Below, one piece after another: positions 59,024 to 64,000 of a stretch of DNA of 64,000 nucleotides; position 1 is the stretch's first letter; each line of letters begins with the position of its first letter. This DNA is from Phenylobacterium aquaticum (GTDB lineage: Bacteria > Pseudomonadota > Alphaproteobacteria > Caulobacterales > Caulobacteraceae), in contig CANCJJ010000002.1 in the NCBI GenBank assembly GCA_947378305.1, forward strand, positions 178,451 through 242,450, read 5' to 3'. The position numbers were made by a program, and so were the translations under genes. Below the pieces are notes generated by a model. The model was not told where the DNA came from. It worked only from the letters and a program-made list of their open reading frames with translations, and searched no databases.

Positions 59024-59718
59024 CCGCTCTGACGCCCGACGACTGGACCGCCATTTGCCTGTCCCTCAAGGTTGCGCTCAGCGCCTGTCTGGTGGGAACG
59101 CCCCTGGCCCTTGGGGTGGCCCTGATCCAGAGCCGGGCCCGGTCTGGCTGGCGACTGCTTCTGGATACGCTGGTGACCCTGCCCCTGGTCCTGCCGCCGG
59201 TGGCGACCGGCTATGGCCTGCTATTGCTGCTCGGGCGACGGGGGCCCCTTGGTCATTTTCTGGAGTCTGTCGGGGTCGTCTTTGCCTTTGACTGGACCGG
59301 CGCGGCCCTGGCCGCCGGGATCATGGCCTTCCCCCTCATGGTGCGCCCCATGCGCCTGGCCATCGACGCCCTGGATGATGAGGTAGATCAGGTTGCCCGC
59401 ACGCTCGGTGCCTCAAGCTGGCAGAGGTTTTTCCGCCTGACCCTGCCCCTTGCCGGACCGGGCATTGCGGCGGGAGCCATACTGGGCTTTGCCAAGGCCC
59501 TGGGCGAATTCGGGGCGACCATAACCTTCGTTGCGGCCATACCCGGTAAGACCCTGACCCTGCCGGCCGCGATTTATAACGCCACCCAGTCACCGGGTGG
59601 AGAGGCGCGTGCCATGATCCTCTGCCTTGCGGCCACAGTCCTTGCCGTGGGTGCCGTCCTCGTTTCCGACCAACTGGGCCGCATGGCCCTCCGCGTCGCG
59701 CGGGGACCCGCCGTCTAG
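59020..59718 (+). CDS. modB: Molybdate ABC transporter permease ModB
   Basis: A 232-residue permease with about five membrane helices and the EAA-loop motif in TLGASSWQRFFRLTLPLAGPGIAAGAILGFAKALGEFGA, which is typical of ModB/CysT-type permeases. It imports molybdate across the inner membrane. Its ATG overlaps the siroheme synthase-like stop (ATGA). Neither the binding protein ModA nor the ATPase ModC is in the window; the next gene is on the opposite strand. Confidence 0.9.
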   Translation: MTALTPDDWTAICLSLKVALSACLVGTPLALGVALIQSRARSGWRLLLDTLVTLPLVLPPVATGYGLLLLLGRRGPLGHFLESVGVVFAFDWTGAALAAGIMAFPLMVRPMRLAIDALDDEVDQVARTLGASSWQRFFRLTLPLAGPGIAAGAILGFAKALGEFGATITFVAAIPGKTLTLPAAIYNATQSPGGEARAMILCLAATVLAVGAVLVSDQLGRMALRVARGPAV

Positions 59719-61373
59719 ATGTCCAGCGACCGACCCCGGGTTTCCGGCAGGAAGAAGAAGCAGGTCAGGACCGAGATCAGGGTGAAGGCGAAGGGATACC
59801 AGAGCCCGGAATAGATATTGCCCACGGCGGCTACGATGGCGAAGGCCGTGAAGGGCACGAACCCGCCGATCCAGCCTGTGCCAATGTGATAGGGCAGGGA
59901 CATGGCGGTATAGCGGATCCGGGTCGGGAAGAGCTCGACCAGACAGGCGGCAATCGGACCGAACAGGGCTGTGGCGGCAATGACGAAGACGAAGAGAACC
60001 CCAAGTATGCCAGGAATATTCATGCGCGCCGGGTCCGCCTTGGCCGGATAGCCTGCGCTTGCCAGGGCGGCCTTGATGTCGGTTTCGACCTTGGTCTTGA
60101 CCGCCTTGGCGTCTGCCTTGCCAAGGCCGGTCGCAGACTGACTTGCGATGAGGGTTGCCCCAATCTTGACCTGGGCCTGGCTTCCGGGGGCACCGACCTT
60201 ATTGTCATAAGAAACCCCGGCATTGGCCAGCACGCTCTTGGCAATGTCGCAGGAACTGACAAAGGCACTCTTGCCCACGGGGTCGAACTGGAGTGAGCAG
60301 TCGGCCTTGTCGGCAATGACCACAACAGGGGTTCTGGCCTGGGCTTCTGCCAGGGCGGGATTGGCCGCCTGGGTCAGGAGGTGGAAGCCGGGGAAATAGG
60401 CTACCAGCATCAGGGTCATGCCAAACAACATGACCGGCTTGCGCCCAATACGGTCGGAAAGGGCTCCGAAGACCACATAGAAGATCGCGCTGACCGCGGT
60501 GGCAATCATCATCAGGAGATTGATGGTTTCCGGGGCCACCTTGAGAAACTTGTCCATGAAGGTCTGGGTGTAGAAGAAGGCCGTGTACCAGACCCCACCC
60601 TGCGCCGACATCATGGCAAACAGGGCCAGTATGACCAGTTTCAGGTTCTTCCATTGGCCAAAGGCTTCCGAATAGGGGGCCTTGGACTCGCCGCCCTCGG
60701 CCTTCATCTTGGCGAAGGACGGGCTCTCGGTCAGCTTCATGCGCATGAAGATCGAGACGAGCAGCAAGCCGGCTGAAAACAGGAAGGGAATGCGCCAGCC
60801 CCAGGCATCGAAGGCCTCGGGCCCAAACCTGGCCCCCACAGCCAGACGGGTGGTCAGTATGACCAGAAGGGCACCGAACAGACCAAAGGCAGCAGAGGTC
60901 TGGATCCAGCTTGTCGAGCGGCCCCGGGCATTGTCCGGCGCATGTTCGGCCACATAAATCGCCGCGCCGCCATATTCTCCGCCCAGGGCAAAGCCCTGCA
61001 AAATCCGCATAAGGACCAGAAGGGCCGGGGCAATAATGCCTGCCTGGCTATAGGTCGGCAGGAGGCCGATGGCGACGGTCGCCCCGCCCATCAGCATGAC
61101 GGTGACCAGAAACGCCCCCTTGCGTCCGGCCTTGTCGCCGATCCGGCCAAAGACCAGGGCCCCGATCGGCCTGAAGGCAAATCCGGCTCCGAACAGGGCC
61201 AGGGCGGCGATATAGCCTGCCGTATCGCTGAGACCGGAGAAGAAGGTCTTGGAAATGACCGTGGTCAGGCTGCCGAAAACAAAGAAGTCATACCACTCAA
61301 ACGTGGTCCCGGCGGCCGAGGCCGCAACCACGGTCCGCAATGAAATTCCCTTGTCGCCAGCGTCCTGCGCCAT
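59715..61373 (-). CDS. MFS transporter, MHS family, with an extra loop
   Basis: A 552-residue major facilitator of the metabolite:H+ symporter group (proline/betaine, alpha-ketoglutarate and shikimate carriers). The N-terminal half has GTTFEWYDFFVFG and GRIGDKAGRK; the second half has GALSDRIGRKPVM. About 120 residues (335-455), with Cys359 and Cys375, are inserted between two helices where typical members have a short loop. The substrate is unknown. It overlaps the modB end by four bases. Confidence 0.9.
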   Translation of the reverse strand: MAQDAGDKGISLRTVVAASAAGTTFEWYDFFVFGSLTTVISKTFFSGLSDTAGYIAALALFGAGFAFRPIGALVFGRIGDKAGRKGAFLVTVMLMGGATVAIGLLPTYSQAGIIAPALLVLMRILQGFALGGEYGGAAIYVAEHAPDNARGRSTSWIQTSAAFGLFGALLVILTTRLAVGARFGPEAFDAWGWRIPFLFSAGLLLVSIFMRMKLTESPSFAKMKAEGGESKAPYSEAFGQWKNLKLVILALFAMMSAQGGVWYTAFFYTQTFMDKFLKVAPETINLLMMIATAVSAIFYVVFGALSDRIGRKPVMLFGMTLMLVAYFPGFHLLTQAANPALAEAQARTPVVVIADKADCSLQFDPVGKSAFVSSCDIAKSVLANAGVSYDNKVGAPGSQAQVKIGATLIASQSATGLGKADAKAVKTKVETDIKAALASAGYPAKADPARMNIPGILGVLFVFVIAATALFGPIAACLVELFPTRIRYTAMSLPYHIGTGWIGGFVPFTAFAIVAAVGNIYSGLWYPFAFTLISVLTCFFFLPETRGRSLDI

Positions 61374-61401
61374 GTCTTCATTCCCCCCGGATATTAGTTG
61401 G

Positions 61402-62592
61402 CTAGAAGGCGTTCTCGCCGGTGATGGCGCGGCCCAGGATCAGGGCGTGCACGTCATGGGCCCCTTCATAGGTATTCACCGTCTCCAGGTTCGCGGCATG
61501 TCGCATGACATGATATTCGCCGCTGATCCCGTTGCCGCCATGGATGTCGCGGGCCTCCCGGGCGATGGCCAGGGCCTTGCCACAGTTGTTTCGCTTCATC
61601 AGGCTGATGGCCTCGGGAACCCAGGCCCCCTGATCAATCAACCTGCCCAGGGCGAGTGCGCCTTCAAATCCCAGGGCGATTTCGGTCTGCATGTCGGCGA
61701 GTTTTTTCTGTACCAGCTGGCGGGCAGCCAGGGGTTTGCCAAAGACCTTGCGGGTCTGGGTGTATTCGCGCGAGGCATGCAGGCAAAACTCTGCGGCCCC
61801 CATGGCCCCCCAGGCAATCCCATACCGGGCCTTGTTCAGGCAGGAGAAGGGGCCGCGAAGACCCGAAACATTCGGCAGCATGTGATCTTCCGGCACAAAC
61901 ACGTCGGCCAGGGCGATCTCGCCGGTCACCGATGCGCGCAGGGACAGCTTGTTCTGGATCTTCGGCGTCTCGAAACCCTCCGAACCCCGGTCCACCAGAA
62001 AGCCACGGATCACGCCATCCAGCTTGGCCCAGACCAGGGCGACATCACAGACAGGTGCATTGGTGATCCACATCTTCGCGCCATTGAGCACATAGCCCCC
62101 GGGGGCCTTGCGGGCGACGGTGCGCATGGAGGCCGGGTCGGACCCGCCGTCGGCTTCGGTCAGCCCGAAACAGCCAATGATCTCGCCGCGGGCCATGCCC
62201 GGAAGATACTTCTGGCGCTGGGCCTCTGAGCCAAAGGCATAGATCGGATACATGACCAGGGAGGACTGCACGCTCATGGCCGAGCGATAGCCTGAATCAA
62301 TGGCCTCGATTTCCCGGGCGATCAGGCCATAGGCCACGTGGTTCACACCGGCACAGCCATAGGCTTCGGGAAGCGTCGGGCCCAAGAAGCCCAGGGCGCC
62401 CATTTCCGTCATGATCTCGCGATCAAATCTTTCGTCGGCATAGGCAGAGACCACCCGGGGCAAAAGCTTTTCCCTGGCATAGGTCCGGGCGGCATCCCAA
62501 ATCATGCGCTCGTCCTCGGACAGCCGCGCGGCCAGATCCAGGGGATCTTCCCAGTTAAAGGTCTTGGCTTCTGTTCCGGTGTCTAGCGCCAT
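61402..62592 (-). CDS. gcdH: Glutaryl-CoA dehydrogenase
   Basis: A 396-residue acyl-CoA dehydrogenase. The FAD and substrate blocks [17 protein letters not shown] and [20 protein letters not shown], and the C-terminal [20 protein letters not shown] with catalytic Glu376, match glutaryl-CoA dehydrogenase more than other acyl-CoA dehydrogenases. It oxidises and decarboxylates glutaryl-CoA to crotonyl-CoA in lysine and tryptophan breakdown. It sits 28 bases upstream of the MFS gene and may share its transcript. Confidence 0.93.
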   Translation of the reverse strand: MALDTGTEAKTFNWEDPLDLAARLSEDERMIWDAARTYAREKLLPRVVSAYADERFDREIMTEMGALGFLGPTLPEAYGCAGVNHVAYGLIAREIEAIDSGYRSAMSVQSSLVMYPIYAFGSEAQRQKYLPGMARGEIIGCFGLTEADGGSDPASMRTVARKAPGGYVLNGAKMWITNAPVCDVALVWAKLDGVIRGFLVDRGSEGFETPKIQNKLSLRASVTGEIALADVFVPEDHMLPNVSGLRGPFSCLNKARYGIAWGAMGAAEFCLHASREYTQTRKVFGKPLAARQLVQKKLADMQTEIALGFEGALALGRLIDQGAWVPEAISLMKRNNCGKALAIAREARDIHGGNGISGEYHVMRHAANLETVNTYEGAHDVHALILGRAITGENAF

Positions 62593-62663
62593 GGGGCGAT
62601 CTCCTGTCGGTCTTGCGGCCTTATGCGATGAATCTTGGCCGTCGTGTAGAGGCCTTGCGATGT

Positions 62664-63437
62664 CTAAGCCCGACCCCGGGCCACGAACCAGCCATTTCGG
62701 AAGCCCTTGTCAGCCTTTCCATAGACGATCCGGCTGCCATCTTCGCCCTCGATCCGGCCTCCTGCGGCGACCAGAACGGCATGTCCGGCGGCAATATCCC
62801 ATTCCATGGTGGGGCCATGGCGGGGATAGATGTCGGCCACGCCCTCGGCAATGCGGCAAAACTTGATGGAGGAATCCATGGCCTGACGGTCATGAAACTC
62901 GTATCGATCCTGTAGGGCCTTGAGGGTCTCTTCGCTCATGGTGTGGCTCACCAGAGCAATTGCTGCCTTGTCAGGCCAGTTCCGGGCCTGGATGACCTGC
63001 GCCGCCCCGCCTTTGGTGCGTTTCATCGCGCCACCGCCCGCGGTGAACCAGGTCTCGCCCGTCGCCGGGGCATTGACCGCGCCAGCCACCGGCTGATCGC
63101 CTTCGATCAGGGCGATATTGACAGTAAAATTGGGATCGCCCCGGACAAAGGCCTTGGTGCCGTCCACGGGGTCGACCAGGAAAAAATGCCGCCCCACGGC
63201 ATCGGGGGTGCCAAACTCGCTGGCATCTTCCTCGGAAATCACATGCATGCCGGGGAAGTGGGTTTCCAGCCGTTCCAGGATCAGCAACTCCGCCCTCCGG
63301 TCAGCCTCGGTGACCGGGCTGTTGTCCGATTTCGTGTGGACCTTCAAACCGGACATCCAAAGCGGGAGGATCAGCTCTGCTGCCTCCTCGCAAATATCTG
63401 CCAGCAGGGCCCCGATATCCCGTTTAGCGAAGGTCAT
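62664..63437 (-). CDS. cysQ: CysQ-like 3'(2'),5'-bisphosphate nucleotidase
   Basis: A 257-residue inositol-monophosphatase-fold enzyme. Metal ligands are in [10 protein letters not shown] and [13 protein letters not shown], and [21 protein letters not shown] is typical of CysQ, which hydrolyses PAP from sulfate assimilation. A HisN-type histidinol phosphatase is a less likely reading. The ATG at 63437 was chosen because it gives the usual N-terminus; the frame extends to 63506. It diverges from chpT across 155 bases. Confidence 0.87.
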   Translation of the reverse strand: MTFAKRDIGALLADICEEAAELILPLWMSGLKVHTKSDNSPVTEADRRAELLILERLETHFPGMHVISEEDASEFGTPDAVGRHFFLVDPVDGTKAFVRGDPNFTVNIALIEGDQPVAGAVNAPATGETWFTAGGGAMKRTKGGAAQVIQARNWPDKAAIALVSHTMSEETLKALQDRYEFHDRQAMDSSIKFCRIAEGVADIYPRHGPTMEWDIAAGHAVLVAAGGRIEGEDGSRIVYGKADKGFRNGWFVARGRA

Positions 63438-63592
63438 GATGGGCTCCCGGCGAAGACTTGGCGACAAATTCTGGGCACGGTCTGCCATGCCGGTCTGCAA
63501 ATTCAAAACGGCTTTGCGCGCAGGCGCACCCTGCGGGTCAGAAAGCCCCCCCAGGTTTCGCCTTGAAGCAAATCAGTTCAGCCTCTGGTCCA

Positions 63593-64000
63593 TGACGATC
63601 CCAGACCCCCTGCTCCAAACCTCCCCGGGCGCAAGCCTGCGGACCGCCGAGGTGGCCGCCTGGCTCGCGGCCAAGATGTGCCACGACCTGATCAGCCCGG
63701 CCAGTGCCATACTCTCCGGCCTCGATCTCCTGGAAGACCCGTCTGCCCAGGACATGCGCGACGATGCCATGGGCCTGATCAGCAGTTCCGCCCGAAAGCT
63801 GACGGACCTCCTGTCCTTCTGCCGTGTGGCCTTTGGGGCCTCGGCCTCGGCGGAAATGTTTGATGTCCGGGAGCTCCAGCGCCTGACCGCCGGGATTTTT
63901 CAGCACATGCGGGCCGATCTCGACTGGCAGGTCGTCGTCCCCAGCCTCTCTAAGCCCGCTGCCCGCGCCGTTCTAAATCTCGGCCAGCTGGCGGGGGCCG
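63593..64000 (+). CDS. chpT: Histidine phosphotransferase ChpT (cut by window end)
   Basis: The first 136 codons of ChpT, the phosphotransfer protein between CckA and CtrA/CpdR in Caulobacterales and relatives. The phospho-acceptor is His31 in MCHDLISPASAI, followed by the conserved LLEDPSAQDMRDDAM and SSARKLTDLLSFCRVAFGASAS helices. Start is the ATG at 63593. The degenerate ATPase-like C-terminal domain begins near the window end. Confidence 0.93.

Overview
The window is GC-rich chromosomal DNA from an alphaproteobacterium, almost certainly a member of the Caulobacterales. The best markers are DivL (a histidine-kinase-like protein with Tyr in place of the phospho-acceptor His) and, at the right edge, ChpT; both belong to the CckA-ChpT-CtrA cell-cycle pathway of that lineage. 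MmcB, AmgK/MurU, intracellular PhaZ and an F1-only atpHAGDC operon fit the same assignment. I do not assign a genus. Coding density is very high: the largest gap is about 205 bp (7043-7248), so no stretch over 300 bp lacks a gene. I see no insertion sequence, prophage, CRISPR array, tRNA or rRNA.

Layout. 1-7042 (minus): a tightly overlapping chain of acyltransferase, tsaE, amgK, murU, addB and addA (cut by the window start), joining cell-wall sugar recycling to break repair. 7249-15038 (plus): mmsA, zapE, sdhCDAB, and a ferredoxin reductase/ferredoxin pair. 15076-17385 (minus): divL. 17469-21882 (plus): an unknown gene, lipocalin, mmcB, Sco1, phaZ and a YgjP-like metalloprotease. 21927-23888 (minus): a class A PBP. 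24074-30160 (plus): a short hot-dog protein, atpHAGDC and a secreted unknown. 30171-41254 (minus): alpha/beta hydrolase, rppH, divergent polysaccharide deacetylase, ctpA, rlmH, rsfS, nadD, a divergent long proA, proB, obg, a GNAT, rpmA and rplU.

41369-46372: a membrane-anchored serine hydrolase and a DmeF-like metal exporter (minus) diverge from a G3E-family GTPase with a His-rich loop; a Zur-like palindrome lies between them. A lone ExbD and a WD40-like protein follow. 46394-49383: an unknown gene behind a perfect FNR/FixK-type palindrome, a nitroreductase, mtgA and an aldo/keto reductase.

49470-59718 is a molybdenum island. It holds xdhC, the moaA-moaD-moaE-moaB-moaC-moeA operon, a MocA-like cytidylyltransferase, a two-subunit xanthine-oxidase-family enzyme whose large subunit carries a twin-arginine signal with a lipobox, a small cytochrome c, and a siroheme-synthase-like gene overlapping a lone modB. 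Together these would import molybdate, build and mature the cofactor, and run a periplasmic oxidation feeding electrons to cytochrome c.

59715-64000: an MFS transporter with a large extra loop, glutaryl-CoA dehydrogenase, cysQ and the start of chpT. Most of the window is housekeeping. The points worth a second look are regulatory palindromes, domain remnants or additions in familiar proteins, and the exported molybdoenzyme island; I found no clearly novel defence or mobile system.
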